The notes under the pieces: generated by a model
Seen by the model: the letters and a program-made list of their open reading frames with translations, nothing else
What the model was told of the DNA's origin: nothing
Databases searched by the model: none
Shown: positions 45,115 to 54,600 of the stretch, one piece after another
How positions within the stretch are numbered: position 1 is the stretch's first letter
Layout: the number at the start of each line of letters is the position of its first letter
Assembly: GCF_900182725.1 (NCBI RefSeq)
Contig: NZ_FXTO01000010.1
Location: forward strand, 1 to 64,000
Origin: Thalassovita litoralis
GTDB lineage: Bacteria > Pseudomonadota > Alphaproteobacteria > Rhodobacterales > Rhodobacteraceae
Direction of reading: 5' to 3'
DNA length: 64,000 bases
Position numbers and translations under genes: made by a program

Positions 45115-45342
45115 TTAGTGTACAGTCACAGGGGCCAGATCGTGCTGGCGGGCCAGCAAGAAGGCCAGTTTGCGGTCATTGACCAGCGCCAGCCTTTCGC
45201 CCTCGGCGTTATGCACGGCGTAAAGTTCGGTCAGATCACCCGCCTGTTTGCGCAATTCTTCGGGTAGGTCCGCCACTTTCACAGGGCGGACATAAACGAT
45301 GCGCTGTTCGCCATCCTGGCCGAAATCATATTTGGTATTCAT
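45115..45342 (-). CDS. DUF1150 family protein
   Basis: A 75-aa protein (RIVYVRPVKVADLPEELRKQ; LYAVHNAEGERLALVNDRKL) of a small alphaproteobacterial family of unknown function. It lies 3 bases after the hsp20 stop, the usual arrangement, so it is probably part of the heat-shock transcript. Confidence 0.88.
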   Translation of the reverse strand: MNTKYDFGQDGEQRIVYVRPVKVADLPEELRKQAGDLTELYAVHNAEGERLALVNDRKLAFLLARQHDLAPVTVH

Positions 45343-45345
45343 GAC

Positions 45346-45759
45346 TTACCCCTTTTTGATCTTGATGCTTTGAACAATCGTATCGGGCTGAACGCGGGTC
45401 AGATCGACATGCAGCAACCCGTTTTCCATCACGGCCTCGCCCACCTCGACCCCGTCGGCCAGAACGAAAGACCGCTGAAACTGCCGCGCAGCGATTCCCC
45501 GATGCAGGAACACGCGCCCGTCCAGATCTTCTTGCTGCCGCCCACGGATCACCAATTGCCGGTCTTCCAGCGTGATCGCCAGATCATCTTCGGCGAAACC
45601 GGCCACGGCCAGCGTGATTCTGTATGAGTTTTCCGAGGTTTGCTCGATATTGAAAGGAGGATACCCTTCATTGCCGGATTTGGCATTGCGTTCCAGCAGG
45701 CGTTCAAGCTGGTCAAACCCCAGCAGATACGGGTGCGACCCCAAGGTAAGTTTCGTCAT
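45346..45759 (-). CDS. Hsp20 family small heat-shock protein
   Basis: A 137-aa alpha-crystallin-type chaperone that holds unfolding proteins. The alpha-crystallin core runs from about residue 35 (YPPFNIEQTSENSYRITLAV) to the ENGLLHVDLTR strand, with IKIKKG at the end. ATG 45759 (MTKLTLGSHPYLLGF) is the family start. A matching RpoH-type promoter lies 70-98 bases upstream, and the gene is coupled to DUF1150. Confidence 0.92.
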   Translation of the reverse strand: MTKLTLGSHPYLLGFDQLERLLERNAKSGNEGYPPFNIEQTSENSYRITLAVAGFAEDDLAITLEDRQLVIRGRQQEDLDGRVFLHRGIAARQFQRSFVLADGVEVGEAVMENGLLHVDLTRVQPDTIVQSIKIKKG

Positions 45760-45828
45760 CGGCACGTCCTTACGGCTAAGCGACAGTCCATTTTTATCCG
45801 GCCCCGTTACGGCGACCCGATACAGGAA

Positions 45829-45857
45829 ATATGGGCAGCACAAGCCACAGGCGCAAG
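45829..45857 (-). promoter_or_regulatory. RpoH-type heat-shock promoter of hsp20
   Basis: On the minus strand a -35 CTTGCG (45857-45852) is followed by 16 bases and a -10 CCCATAT (45835-45829). The RpoH consensus is CTTGAA, 13-17 bases, CCCATnT. It is about 70 bases from the hsp20 start and in the right direction. Confidence 0.65.
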
Positions 45858-45920
45858 GGCTTTGCGAAAAGGTTCCTTTTCAGTATGTTAAGCCAATAGC
45901 CAACAATAAGAATCACAGCC

Positions 45921-46145
45921 ATGAACGCCCCCACCGATATTTCGATGAAAACCGATGACGTGCTGCGGGTAGAACTCGAAGTGTTCCGACAGGAACACCG
46001 CGATCTGGATCAGGCGATCACGGCACTGGTGGAACGCGGCACTTCCGATCAATTGACCCTGCAACGGCTGAAAAAGAAAAAGCTGCGGCTAAAGGACATG
46101 ATTTCCCTGATCGAAGACCGCCTGACCCCTGATATTATTGCGTAA
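45921..46145 (+). CDS. YdcH-like DUF465 protein
   Basis: A 74-aa helical protein (LEVFRQEHRDLDQAITALVE; LTLQRLKKKKLRLKDMISLI). The H-(R/K)-x-LD-xxI and LKKxKLxLKD pattern is the DUF465 hallmark. Function unknown. It precedes purE by 68 bases on the same strand. Confidence 0.88.
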   Translation: MNAPTDISMKTDDVLRVELEVFRQEHRDLDQAITALVERGTSDQLTLQRLKKKKLRLKDMISLIEDRLTPDIIA

Positions 46146-46213
46146 CGCCGCGCCTTGACTATAGTGCGCCCCTTGAACACACGGGACCACGAAACCAAGA
46201 AGGGCACGGGTAA

Positions 46214-46702
46214 ATGACGGACGTAAAAGTGGGCATCATCATGGGTAGCCAATCGGATTGGCCCACCATGAAAGAAGCCGCCGATGTTCTGGATGAACTG
46301 AACATTCCGTATGAGGCGAAAATCGTTTCCGCCCACCGTACCCCGGACCGTTTGTGGAACTATGGTAAAACCGCCGTGGACCGCGGCTTGCATGTGATCA
46401 TCGCAGGCGCAGGCGGGGCGGCGCATTTGCCGGGCATGATGGCGTCTAAAACCCGCGTGCCGGTAATCGGCGTCCCGGTCCAGACCAAGGCGTTATCCGG
46501 TGTGGACAGCCTGTATTCCATCCTGCAAATGCCGCGCGGGTTTCCAGTGGCTACGATGGCCATTGGCGGCGCGGGGGCGAAAAACGCGGGCCTGATGGCG
46601 GCGGCCATTCTGGCCAATACCGATGCTGAACTTGCCGCCCGTCTGGACGCATGGCGTCAGGCGTTGTCGGCCTCTATCCCGGATGAACCGACTGATGACT
46701 GA
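46214..46702 (+). CDS. purE: N5-carboxyaminoimidazole ribonucleotide mutase
   Basis: A 162-aa purine enzyme converting N5-CAIR to CAIR. The substrate-phosphate motif [19 protein letters not shown] with the catalytic His, and [17 protein letters not shown] are all present. It overlaps purK by 8 bases. Confidence 0.97.
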   Translation: MTDVKVGIIMGSQSDWPTMKEAADVLDELNIPYEAKIVSAHRTPDRLWNYGKTAVDRGLHVIIAGAGGAAHLPGMMASKTRVPVIGVPVQTKALSGVDSLYSILQMPRGFPVATMAIGGAGAKNAGLMAAAILANTDAELAARLDAWRQALSASIPDEPTDD

Positions 46703-47762
46703 TACGCTTTTGACTGGTGCAACCATTGGCATTCTGGGCGGTGGCCAACTGGGCCGGATGCTGTCTGTTGCGGCGTCCCGGCTGGGGTTCAAAACCCATA
46801 TCTTTGAACCCGGTGCCAACCCACCCGCCGCAGATGTGGCCCATGCCGTGACCACCGCCGCTTACGAGAACGAAGCGGCCTTGCGGGCCTTTGCCGCGAC
46901 GGTGGATGTGATCACCTATGAGTTTGAAAACATCCCGACCTCGGCCCTTGATCTGCTGGAAACGCTGAAACCGATCCGTCCCAATCGCAAGGCGCTGGCC
47001 GTGTCGCAGGACCGACTGACGGAAAAGGCGTTCCTGACCGATCTGGGCCTGAAAACCGCCCCTTTTGCCGCCGTGGATGATGCCGTTGATCTGGCCGAGG
47101 CAATTGCCGAAATCGGCACTCCCGCGATCCTGAAAACCCGGCGGTTCGGGTATGACGGCAAGGGACAGTCGCGCCTGAAATCAGCAGAAGACGCCGAAAC
47201 CGCACTGGCCGATATGGCCGGGGCGCCCGCAATTCTGGAAGGCTTCGTGAATTTCACCCACGAGGTTTCAGTGATCGGCACCCGTGGCGTGGATGGTGAA
47301 GTGGCCTGCTTCGATCCCGGCGAAAACGTTCACCGGGACGGGATTTTGCACACCACAACCGTGCCCGCCAACCTGACCGCCAGTCAGAAAATGGATGCGG
47401 TTCTGCTGACCGCGAAAATCCTGAACGCCCTGAAATATGTCGGTACAATGGGCGTGGAACTGTTCGTGACACCCCAAGGGCTGATCGTGAATGAAATTGC
47501 GCCGCGTGTGCATAATTCCGGCCACTGGACACAAAATGGCTGTGCTGTGGATCAATTCGAGCAGCACATCCGCGCCGTGGCAGGCTGGCCGCTGGGCGAT
47601 GGCAAGCGCCATTCGGATGTGGTGATGGAAAATCTGATTGGCGATGATATGGACCGCGTGCCAGACATCGCCAAGGAACCGAATGCCGCGCTACATCTGT
47701 ATGGCAAAGCGGAAACCAAACCGGGCCGCAAGATGGGCCACGTCAATCGGGTGAAAGCCTGA
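46695..47762 (+). CDS. purK: N5-carboxyaminoimidazole ribonucleotide synthase
   Basis: A 355-aa ATP-grasp enzyme making N5-CAIR from AIR, bicarbonate and [24 protein letters not shown] is the family N-terminus, followed by [24 protein letters not shown] and [14 protein letters not shown]. Start ATG 46695 overlaps the purE end. A terminator follows at once. Confidence 0.97.
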   Translation: MTDTLLTGATIGILGGGQLGRMLSVAASRLGFKTHIFEPGANPPAADVAHAVTTAAYENEAALRAFAATVDVITYEFENIPTSALDLLETLKPIRPNRKALAVSQDRLTEKAFLTDLGLKTAPFAAVDDAVDLAEAIAEIGTPAILKTRRFGYDGKGQSRLKSAEDAETALADMAGAPAILEGFVNFTHEVSVIGTRGVDGEVACFDPGENVHRDGILHTTTVPANLTASQKMDAVLLTAKILNALKYVGTMGVELFVTPQGLIVNEIAPRVHNSGHWTQNGCAVDQFEQHIRAVAGWPLGDGKRHSDVVMENLIGDDMDRVPDIAKEPNAALHLYGKAETKPGRKMGHVNRVKA

Positions 47763-47772
47763 TATAAGACGC

Positions 47773-47808
47773 AAAGCCGCCTGAAACCCGGTTTCCGGCG
47801 GCTTTTTT
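47773..47808 (+). terminator. rho-independent terminator after purK
   Basis: A two-part stem: AAAGCCGCC / GGCGGCTTT outside and GAAAC / GTTTC inside, with a 3-base loop, then a run of six Ts. It lies 10 bases after the purK stop. Confidence 0.88.
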
Positions 47809-47816
47809 CACCTGTT

Positions 47817-48929
47817 TCAGCTTAGAAAGCGCGTAGCAACTTCGCCCGCCAGATAGGTGACGCGCCCGCCTGCGATCGTGGCCCCGACGCGGCCCGCATC
47901 ATCCAGCACCACCAGATCGGCACGTTTTCCGGGGACCAACACACCCCTGTCCGTCAGCCCCAACACCCGCGCCGGACCTGAGGAGACAAGATCCCAATTC
48001 CCCAGCGACAAGGCCGCAAGGCGCGGGGCCGGGTAATGGTAATCTGACGCCAGCGCATCCCCAATTCCCTGCGCCAGCAAATCCGCAGCGCTGACATTAC
48101 CGGAATGCGATCCGCCGCGTACCACGTTCGGCGCCCCCAGAATCACCGGATCACCGGCATTGGCCGCAGCTTGCGCCGCCGCCAGCGTTTCGGGAAATTC
48201 GGACACCGACACGCCAATATTACGCCAATTCGCCCGCTGATCGGCATCGCGGTCATCATGGCTACCCAGCACGACACCCCGCGCCCGCAATCGCGCCGCC
48301 AACCCGGCCAACGCCTGCGGCACATCCTTTGCCGCGTCATGTAATGCCTGCATCAGCGCCAAATGCGCCTCGGGGCTGCGCCCGCCCTTCAACGCCTGCC
48401 CGGTCAGACGCGGCGGGCGCTTTCCCTTGATCAGCGCGTCATGCGGCAGGTGATCGTTGAACACCACATAAGGGATGCCGTAACGCACAACGATGTCTTC
48501 GACCTTGGCGTAATCGTCCAACATATGCGTTTCAAACCGCAACTGGGTCCGCAGATCGGTGCCAAGCCCGTCATACCCCGCCAGCGCCTCCAAGAACCGG
48601 GTGGCGAAATCCGGGCCACGCATTCCGCCTTCCCAGCTCCAGAATTGGGCCAGAACGGCGGTGGTGATACCGTTGGCCGCCAGTTCCGCCTCGGTCGCGG
48701 CCAATCCGGCGGACAGGTCTTTCATCGCGCCACGACGGGGGGCAAGGTGGCGTTCAAACCCGTCACCGTGGCAATCCACAATGCCCGGCAGCACCCGAAA
48801 CCCGCGCAGGTCCACCGACCGACCCGCCCCACCATCAACAATCAGGCCATTCGCAAAGCTAAGATCGCCGGGGCGTGTGCCATCCGGGAACAAAACGGTG
48901 GCATTGGTCAAGGTCAGGCAAAGCGTCAT
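47817..48929 (-). CDS. PhnM-like amidohydrolase (ribose 1-methylphosphonate triphosphate diphosphatase family)
   Basis: A 370-aa amidohydrolase. The metal-binding [20 protein letters not shown] and [14 protein letters not shown] segments, and [16 protein letters not shown] written here as [16 protein letters not shown], match PhnM of the C-P lyase pathway, which releases pyrophosphate from the 5-triphosphate intermediate. No other phn gene is in the window, so the role in phosphonate use is unconfirmed. It overlaps the upstream lipase gene by ATGA. Confidence 0.82.
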   Translation of the reverse strand: MTLCLTLTNATVLFPDGTRPGDLSFANGLIVDGGAGRSVDLRGFRVLPGIVDCHGDGFERHLAPRRGAMKDLSAGLAATEAELAANGITTAVLAQFWSWEGGMRGPDFATRFLEALAGYDGLGTDLRTQLRFETHMLDDYAKVEDIVVRYGIPYVVFNDHLPHDALIKGKRPPRLTGQALKGGRSPEAHLALMQALHDAAKDVPQALAGLAARLRARGVVLGSHDDRDADQRANWRNIGVSVSEFPETLAAAQAAANAGDPVILGAPNVVRGGSHSGNVSAADLLAQGIGDALASDYHYPAPRLAALSLGNWDLVSSGPARVLGLTDRGVLVPGKRADLVVLDDAGRVGATIAGGRVTYLAGEVATRFLS

Positions 48930-49651
48930 TCAGCATCCGGCAGGGACCGAATGGCCTGCCCCCATGTCATAGCGTGGTCGAACGCCCCCTTTTCGATGAA
49001 TTCCACCACCTGCGCAATCACCAGCGGGTTATTCATCATAAACGTATGCGTCACCGGCAACACGATATGATCCGCCATCCCATCCACCCGAGTAGATGCG
49101 ACAGACACCTTGCCGTCATCCGGGCCGTCGATCAAAGACGAAAAGACAGGGTTCAGCGATTGATCCCCCGCGATCACCCCCAGATCAAAATCCACCTTCG
49201 GCAAATGCGCGGGCAGCCCATGTTCGCCTGTGCCCAACTGTTGCCCTGCCGGGCCGTTGAACCAGCCGAATGCTTCCAGATCACCCAGAACATCCACCAA
49301 TTCCGAACCGCCATTGGGCGGGGCCAACATTACGACCCGGCCCAGATTGGGAATCTCATGCCCAACCAGCCAATAACGCAACAAAATCCCCCCCATGGAA
49401 TGCGTTACAACATGGGTCCGTTGGCCATGACAGCCCTGAATCGCACGCGGCAGCACATTCAGCGCCAGATTGGTGATGGTTTCCTGCCGTGACGGGTATC
49501 CGGGCCGCACAACATCAAAGCCTTTGACCTTTAGTACCTGCTCCATCAACAGGAACGAATTTTCGCTGCGGGCCAACCCGTGCAGCAGCACCACGCAATC
49601 AGCGCAGGCCAGTGACGGGAACAAAAGAAACAATGCCAGTAGAATTTTCAT
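48926..49651 (-). CDS. exported alpha/beta hydrolase (lipase-like)
   Basis: About 241 aa. The start at 49651 gives a signal peptide ([19 protein letters not shown]). The lid and oxyanion region is [18 protein letters not shown] and the nucleophile elbow is VTHSMGGIL (Ser near 84). The C-terminal His lies in [12 protein letters not shown]. Resembles triacylglycerol-lipase-like periplasmic hydrolases. The ATGA overlap with the PhnM-like gene is unexplained functionally. Confidence 0.85.
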   Translation of the reverse strand: MKILLALFLLFPSLACADCVVLLHGLARSENSFLLMEQVLKVKGFDVVRPGYPSRQETITNLALNVLPRAIQGCHGQRTHVVTHSMGGILLRYWLVGHEIPNLGRVVMLAPPNGGSELVDVLGDLEAFGWFNGPAGQQLGTGEHGLPAHLPKVDFDLGVIAGDQSLNPVFSSLIDGPDDGKVSVASTRVDGMADHIVLPVTHTFMMNNPLVIAQVVEFIEKGAFDHAMTWGQAIRSLPDAE

Positions 49652-49750
49652 CCCAAAGACATAGGCGCAATTCGATCCAAAAAGAACAGGCCCCATAACG
49701 AACCATCACACACATACGTTATCCTGTTCTTTTCTGGGCTTCATGGCGGA

Positions 49751-50590
49751 TCAAACCATGCCCAAATCCTCCAACACGGTCTTTAATCGCGTGGCAATCA
49801 ACCCGTGCATTAACGGATTGGGCAGATCGGCAGCGGCAAATGCCTCCATCGCGCCAAACACCATCCCGGCGGTTCCTACGTCCTGAACCGCGCCGGATGG
49901 CAACACCTGAACCAATCCGGCGCTTCGTTTGCGTAAGGGTGCCAACAATTGCTCGTCCACAAAGGGATCTGCGGCGCGTCCAGTTTGTCCGGCAACATGT
50001 GGCAGCCACAGTAAAACCACCGGGCGTTCGACCCGCCGGATCATTCCAATGACCGAAGTCAGCCACGCCTTGCGGCATTCCAAAACAACCCTGCCAAATG
50101 CCTGTGGCGATGCTCGGCGCAAACTGCTCAGCAGATGGCCGACAAAATGAAACTCGGTAAAATCCAGTTGCGGATACAGCGCCACAAGCGGGGGTTTTGC
50201 CCGAATGAACCGATCATTCCGGCGCGGATGCACCGAATAAAACGCGTTACTCACATATTGCGGCCCCATCACCTGTAGCACAACGAACGCTGCACCACGC
50301 GCAATGCGCAGCACCGTTGGATCGCTGTGTACGGTTTCAATCCCCGCATTGATCACCCCCAGATTAACGCTGGTCAGTCCTGTTTGATCCTCCAGCAATG
50401 CCGGAAAGGGACGGGCAACGAATTTGCCATAAGTTTCTGTCCCACCAATAAAAACGCCATAGGGCGCATCCAGTGACCGCTCTGGCCCGCGAAACGAAAG
50501 CCGCGATTGCCCATAGCCACATGACAAATAGTCCAGGGCCGAAGCCCCGTTATGTTCATAGGTCATTTCACCCACCATATTTTCACCCAC
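49751..50590 (-). CDS. DUF6473-type protein
   Basis: A 279-aa protein I associate with the Rhodobacteraceae family DUF6473, based on LDYLSCGYGQSRLSFRGP, VFIGGTETYGKF and LGVINAGIETVHSDP. The GGTETYG and N.G..NAG blocks recall SGNH-like hydrolases, without certainty. It lies divergent to the hydroxybutyryl-CoA dehydrogenase gene. Several in-frame ATGs (50590, 50578, 50566) make the start uncertain. Confidence 0.6.
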   Translation of the reverse strand: MGENMVGEMTYEHNGASALDYLSCGYGQSRLSFRGPERSLDAPYGVFIGGTETYGKFVARPFPALLEDQTGLTSVNLGVINAGIETVHSDPTVLRIARGAAFVVLQVMGPQYVSNAFYSVHPRRNDRFIRAKPPLVALYPQLDFTEFHFVGHLLSSLRRASPQAFGRVVLECRKAWLTSVIGMIRRVERPVVLLWLPHVAGQTGRAADPFVDEQLLAPLRKRSAGLVQVLPSGAVQDVGTAGMVFGAMEAFAAADLPNPLMHGLIATRLKTVLEDLGMV

Positions 50591-50724
50591 CCCAGAGAAT
50601 CGGCGGAAGGTGTTGAAAAACTGCTAATTCTCGAATTCGACTCGAATTTTCATTTGTTCCCGCCCTTGCGGCAGGGCCGCCCCCGCGCATAAGGTTGGCC
50701 GGAACCGAAGAAGGAACCGGGTGC

Positions 50725-51600
50725 ATGGACATCAAATCAATCGGGGTTATCGGCGCGGGTCAGATGGGCAACGGGATCGCTCATGTGATGGCGCTGGCGG
50801 GCTATGACGTGCTGCTGAATGACATCAATCAGGACGCGCTGAACAAGGCTGTGGCCCTGATCGACAAGAACATGGAACGTCAGGTCAGCCGCAATCTGAT
50901 CAGCGCCGATGACAAGGCTGGCGCCATGTCCCGGATTCAAACCACGCTGGAGCTGACACAGCTTGGCCCGTCCGATCTGATTATCGAAGCCGCGACCGAG
51001 CGCGAGGATATCAAGAATAAAATTTTCGAAACGCTGGCCCCGCATTTGGGGGAACAGACAATTCTGACCTCGAACACATCTTCGATTTCGATCACCCGTC
51101 TGGCCAGCCGCACCGATCGCCCGGAACGATTCATGGGGTTCCATTTCATGAACCCGGTGCCCATGATGAAACTGGTTGAACTGATCCGGGGCATTGCCAC
51201 GGACGAAGAAACCTATCAGTCGTGTCTGGCTATCGTGGAACGGCTGGGCAAAACCGCCGCCTCGGCCGAAGATTTCCCGGCCTTCATCGTGAACCGCATC
51301 CTGATCCCGATGATCAACGAAGCTTGCTATACCCTGTACGAAGGTGTGGGAAATGTGGCGTCGATTGACAATGCGATGAAGCTGGGGGCCAATCACCCGA
51401 TGGGGCCACTGGAACTGGCCGATTTCATCGGGTTGGATACCTGTCTGGCCATCATGAACGTGCTGCATGACGGGTTGGCGGATACGAAATATCGCCCCTG
51501 CCCGCTGCTGACCAAATATGTCGAGGCCGGTTGGCTGGGCCGCAAAACCAAGCGCGGTTTTTATGATTACCGGGGCGAAACACCAGTCCCCACGCGCTGA
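50725..51600 (+). CDS. hbd: 3-hydroxybutyryl-CoA dehydrogenase
   Basis: A 291-aa NAD(P)-dependent dehydrogenase converting 3-hydroxybutyryl-CoA to acetoacetyl-CoA in beta-oxidation or butanoate metabolism. The nucleotide motif is GVIGAGQMGNGIAHVMALAG. The catalytic His is in GFHFMNPVPMMKLVE and the substrate segment is DFPAFIVNRILIPMINEA. ATG 50725 (MDIKSIGV) is the normal family start. A terminator follows. Confidence 0.95.
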   Translation: MDIKSIGVIGAGQMGNGIAHVMALAGYDVLLNDINQDALNKAVALIDKNMERQVSRNLISADDKAGAMSRIQTTLELTQLGPSDLIIEAATEREDIKNKIFETLAPHLGEQTILTSNTSSISITRLASRTDRPERFMGFHFMNPVPMMKLVELIRGIATDEETYQSCLAIVERLGKTAASAEDFPAFIVNRILIPMINEACYTLYEGVGNVASIDNAMKLGANHPMGPLELADFIGLDTCLAIMNVLHDGLADTKYRPCPLLTKYVEAGWLGRKTKRGFYDYRGETPVPTR

Positions 51601-51605
51601 ACCAC

Positions 51606-51632
51606 AAAGCCCGGCCATGCGCCGGGCTTTTC
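51606..51632 (+). terminator. rho-independent terminator after hbd
   Basis: Perfect 10-bp stem AAAGCCCGGC / GCCGGGCTTT with loop CATGC, ending in TTTTCC. It starts 6 bases after the stop and lies in the narrow gap before the convergent acyltransferase gene. Confidence 0.85.
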
Positions 51633-51633
51633 C

Positions 51634-52512
51634 TTAGGCTTTCAGCGACAGCGTATGGTCCCGCAACCACGCCATAAACCCGCGCGGGTCACTGTGCAGG
51701 CGTTCCATCTGATCATCCGTCAGCGGATGCCCCACGATGGGTTTTTGCGGCCTGTTACAGCTTTTGACGATCTCATGCAGCAACAACCCCTGCCGTAATG
51801 TCGGGGAAATTCGGTTGGCGATCTGATAGGCGCGCGAATTGGAGCCGGGGAAAAAGATCGGCACCACCCGCGCACCGGATCGGCGGATCATCTGGGCGGT
51901 AAAGACATTCCATTCCGCTTCGACGGCGGGGCCAAACATGCTTTCTGATGCGGCCACCACGCCCGACGGGAACACGCTGATCACGCCACCCGATTTGAGC
52001 ACAGACATCGCCTGCGCCCGCATTTCCACGCTTTTGCGTTGCGCGTCTTCCTCGTGCGGGAACGGCACCGGGATCAGATAGGACGAAGCCACCTCGTCAA
52101 TGCCGGTCAACAAGGATCGGGTCAAAATCCCATAATCCTGCCGCCGCCGCCCGATCAGATCGGCCAAAATCATCCCGTCCACCAATCCGTGCGGATGATT
52201 GGCCACCACGACAACCGGGCCTTCGGCGGGAATGCGATCAATCTGATCCTGTGGGGTGTGCAGCGGAATCCCCATCACGTTCAACGCCGCCCGCCAAAAT
52301 GCCTGCCCTTGTGGGGCACCTTCGCGTTCAAACCGGCGGATCATCCGCAGGATCGTCAGCTTTCCGGTAAACCATTCGATCAGCTTGATCGTCAGTGATT
52401 TCAGCGGGCTGTCAAACGTGTTGGCATAGGTCAGGCTGCGCCGGTCATAGGTCGTATGCGTGACCGTATCGGACGTCACCGCGCGTTGATCGGAATGAGA
52501 TCTGTCTTCCAC
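51634..52512 (-). CDS. PlsC-type lysophospholipid acyltransferase family protein
   Basis: A 292-aa acyltransferase-domain protein. The acyltransferase box appears as VVVANHPHGLVDGMI (NH-x4-D), followed by the second motif in VFPSGVVAASESMFG, close to FPEGTxS. No signal peptide. It probably acylates a lysolipid or similar acceptor. The substrate is unknown. The start could be at 52512 or a downstream GTG/ATG. Confidence 0.82.
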   Translation of the reverse strand: MEDRSHSDQRAVTSDTVTHTTYDRRSLTYANTFDSPLKSLTIKLIEWFTGKLTILRMIRRFEREGAPQGQAFWRAALNVMGIPLHTPQDQIDRIPAEGPVVVVANHPHGLVDGMILADLIGRRRQDYGILTRSLLTGIDEVASSYLIPVPFPHEEDAQRKSVEMRAQAMSVLKSGGVISVFPSGVVAASESMFGPAVEAEWNVFTAQMIRRSGARVVPIFFPGSNSRAYQIANRISPTLRQGLLLHEIVKSCNRPQKPIVGHPLTDDQMERLHSDPRGFMAWLRDHTLSLKA

Positions 52513-52547
52513 CTTGACTGCACCATTTTCACGCCAAAGCGCGACGT

Positions 52548-52826
52548 TTACATTTCTTCCCCGAAACGGTCCCCAACCAGCGTTTCCAGCGCGTCGGCCA
52601 ACGCCGTTGCGTCCGGCCCCGAGGTCCGCACCTCAATAGTGGTTCCCTTCGAGGCTGCCAACATCAAAAGCCCCATAATGCTGTCCCCCGAGGCTGACAT
52701 GCCGTCGCGGCTGACTTCGGCGCGGGCATCGAAGCCTTCGACGACCTCGACCAGCTTTGCCGAAGCACGGGCGTGCAGCCCCTTTTCATTAATGATCTGC
52801 AAATTGCGTGTGATGCTATCGGTCAT
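52548..52826 (-). CDS. HPr family phosphocarrier protein
   Basis: A 92-aa phosphocarrier. The phosphorylated His is in KGLHARASAKLVEV and the regulatory Ser in SGDSIMGLLML. It receives phosphate from enzyme I and can be Ser-phosphorylated by the HprK homologue encoded at 54174. With EIIA, RapZ and HprK it makes a regulatory PTS lacking any transporter in this window. Confidence 0.93.
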   Translation of the reverse strand: MTDSITRNLQIINEKGLHARASAKLVEVVEGFDARAEVSRDGMSASGDSIMGLLMLAASKGTTIEVRTSGPDATALADALETLVGDRFGEEM

Positions 52827-52829
52827 GGC

Positions 52830-53222
52830 TCAGTCTTTGGATATGTTTTGGCTGTCTATATATTTGCGCCCGGCTTCGGTGGCAGCCCGCACCGCATCGC
52901 CCACCGCCATGTGGCGGCTTTTGGCCAGTTTGATCAACAAGGGTAAATTGGCACCGTACAGGATACGCCGCCCGGACGGATGACAGGCCATCAGCGACAG
53001 GTTGGATGGCGATCCACCAAACATATCCGTTACCAGAACCACACCCTGCCCCTGATCCACCGCATCCGCGGCCTCGCATATTTCGCGCTGTTTCTGCCCG
53101 CGATCATGATCATTCTCGATCGAGATCGCCCGAATACCGCTTTGCGCGCCTACTACATGTTCGACCGCAGCCAGGTATTCCCGTGCCAGTCCCCCATGCG
53201 CGACGATGACAATACCGATCAC
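52830..53222 (-). CDS. PTS EIIA component, mannose family
   Basis: A 130-aa protein with the N-terminal IGIVIVAHGGLAREYL holding the phosphorylated His9, and VVLVTDMFGGSPSNLSL as the second conserved block. It is a free-standing EIIA-Man-type domain, used in Alphaproteobacteria for signalling rather than uptake. It precedes the HPr gene by 4 bases. Confidence 0.93.
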   Translation of the reverse strand: MIGIVIVAHGGLAREYLAAVEHVVGAQSGIRAISIENDHDRGQKQREICEAADAVDQGQGVVLVTDMFGGSPSNLSLMACHPSGRRILYGANLPLLIKLAKSRHMAVGDAVRAATEAGRKYIDSQNISKD

Positions 53223-53234
53223 GCTTGCCTTCCT

Positions 53235-54161
53235 TTACTCAGCGGTCCGTGTTTTCGTTTCCAGCGGCGGTACGGCGTTGGCCTTCCGCTCGATTTCACG
53301 GTGCCTAGTTGACACTTGCCACCCACGATCTGCAAGGGCCTTCGACAGCTTTTCTGTCATAGTGACAGACCGGTGTTGCCCACCAGTGCATCCAAACCCG
53401 ATGGCGAAATGCGCCTTACCCTCGTCCCGGTAGGCGGGCAACAGCATTTCCGTCAGGTCCAGCACCCGATCAAAGAAGCCGGGGAACCGCGCGTCCTGCG
53501 CCACATACTCGGCCACTGCGGCGGAACGCCCGTCCAGCCCCCGCAGGCTGGCGTCCCAATAGGGATTACGCAGGAAACGGCAATCGAACACCATATCCAT
53601 GCCGCGCGGCAACCCGCGTTTGTAGGAAAACGAATTCACCGACACCGCCAGATGCGCCCCCTTTTCCCCGGCGAACAGGCGCTCGACCTCGGCCTTCAGG
53701 TCGTGTGGCGTCAGGTCCGAGCTGTCAATCAAGATATCAGCCCGTGTCATGATTGGCACCAACAGATCGCATTCGCGCTGAATCCCCTGATCGGGGCTTT
53801 CCGCCGGGGCCAGAGGGTGCCGTCTGCGGGTTTCGGAAAACCGGCGCAGCAACACATCCTGTCGGCAATCCAGATACAGAACTTCGGGCCGGATATTGGG
53901 CATGTCCGTCAGGTGGTCGATCGTTTCAATCAACGCATTCACCGAAAAATCACGGTTCCGCACATCCAGCCCCAGCGCCAGATCGCTACCCAATGGCGGA
54001 CCTTCCAACAAACGCGGCAGCAAGGACAGCGGCAAGTTGTCTATCGCCTCAAAACCCAAATCCTCTAGCGTGCGAATGGCCGTACTACGCCCCGCACCAG
54101 AGGGGCCGGTGATCAAAACAATACGCTTTCGGGCGGCGGTCGATGGGCTGTGGTCAATCAT
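53235..54161 (-). CDS. rapZ: RNase adapter protein RapZ
   Basis: A 308-aa nucleotide-binding protein. The Walker A is [11 protein letters not shown] and the C-terminal domain has [11 protein letters not shown] and [13 protein letters not shown]. coli RapZ guides RNase E to the GlmZ small RNA; in Alphaproteobacteria its target is less clear. ATG 54161 is preferred to a TTG at 54173. It lies between hprK and the EIIA gene. Confidence 0.93.
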   Translation of the reverse strand: MIDHSPSTAARKRIVLITGPSGAGRSTAIRTLEDLGFEAIDNLPLSLLPRLLEGPPLGSDLALGLDVRNRDFSVNALIETIDHLTDMPNIRPEVLYLDCRQDVLLRRFSETRRRHPLAPAESPDQGIQRECDLLVPIMTRADILIDSSDLTPHDLKAEVERLFAGEKGAHLAVSVNSFSYKRGLPRGMDMVFDCRFLRNPYWDASLRGLDGRSAAVAEYVAQDARFPGFFDRVLDLTEMLLPAYRDEGKAHFAIGFGCTGGQHRSVTMTEKLSKALADRGWQVSTRHREIERKANAVPPLETKTRTAE

Positions 54162-54173
54162 TAGATCATACAA

Positions 54174-54599
54174 TCAGGCAAAACGCCCGGCTTTCAGATA
54201 TTGAAGAATCGCCGCAGCAAAATGCTGCGCCTGCATATTGTGCAGGATCGGGCGGGAAACGCCCAGACAAACCTTTTCACGCTTTGGTGGCAAACGGTGG
54301 GTTTCCACCTGATCCAAATCGACCCATAGCGCCACTTGGGACGGTCCCACAGCGTCGGCATTCAGTATCCCAATGCCCCGCGCCTCGATCCGGCCCCGGA
54401 TCGTGTCCGGTGTGTCCAGCCACAATGCCGGGCCGTCACGCCAGATCCGACAACCATCATCCGCCACCAAATCACACCCCATCGCCATCAGTTGCAGCGC
54501 CAATGCCGATTTCCCCGATCCGCTGGCCCCGCAAATGCAAACGGCGGCCCCGTTCAGGGCCACCGCGCTGGCATGAATGATCTGTTCACCCGACCCCAC
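54174..54599 (-). CDS. hprK: short HPr kinase/phosphorylase
   Basis: About 141 aa when started at GTG 54599, right after the chvG stop; an ATG at 54659 inside chvG is the alternative. The P-loop GASGSGKSALALQLM and the acidic VADDGCRIW follow the HprK C-terminal domain, and GRIEARGIGIL is the HPrK signature block. The N-terminal domain of the Firmicutes enzyme is missing, as in other Alphaproteobacteria. It should phosphorylate HPr on serine. Confidence 0.88.
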   Translation of the reverse strand: MGSGEQIIHASAVALNGAAVCICGASGSGKSALALQLMAMGCDLVADDGCRIWRDGPALWLDTPDTIRGRIEARGIGILNADAVGPSQVALWVDLDQVETHRLPPKREKVCLGVSRPILHNMQAQHFAAAILQYLKAGRFA

Positions 54600-54600
54600 G

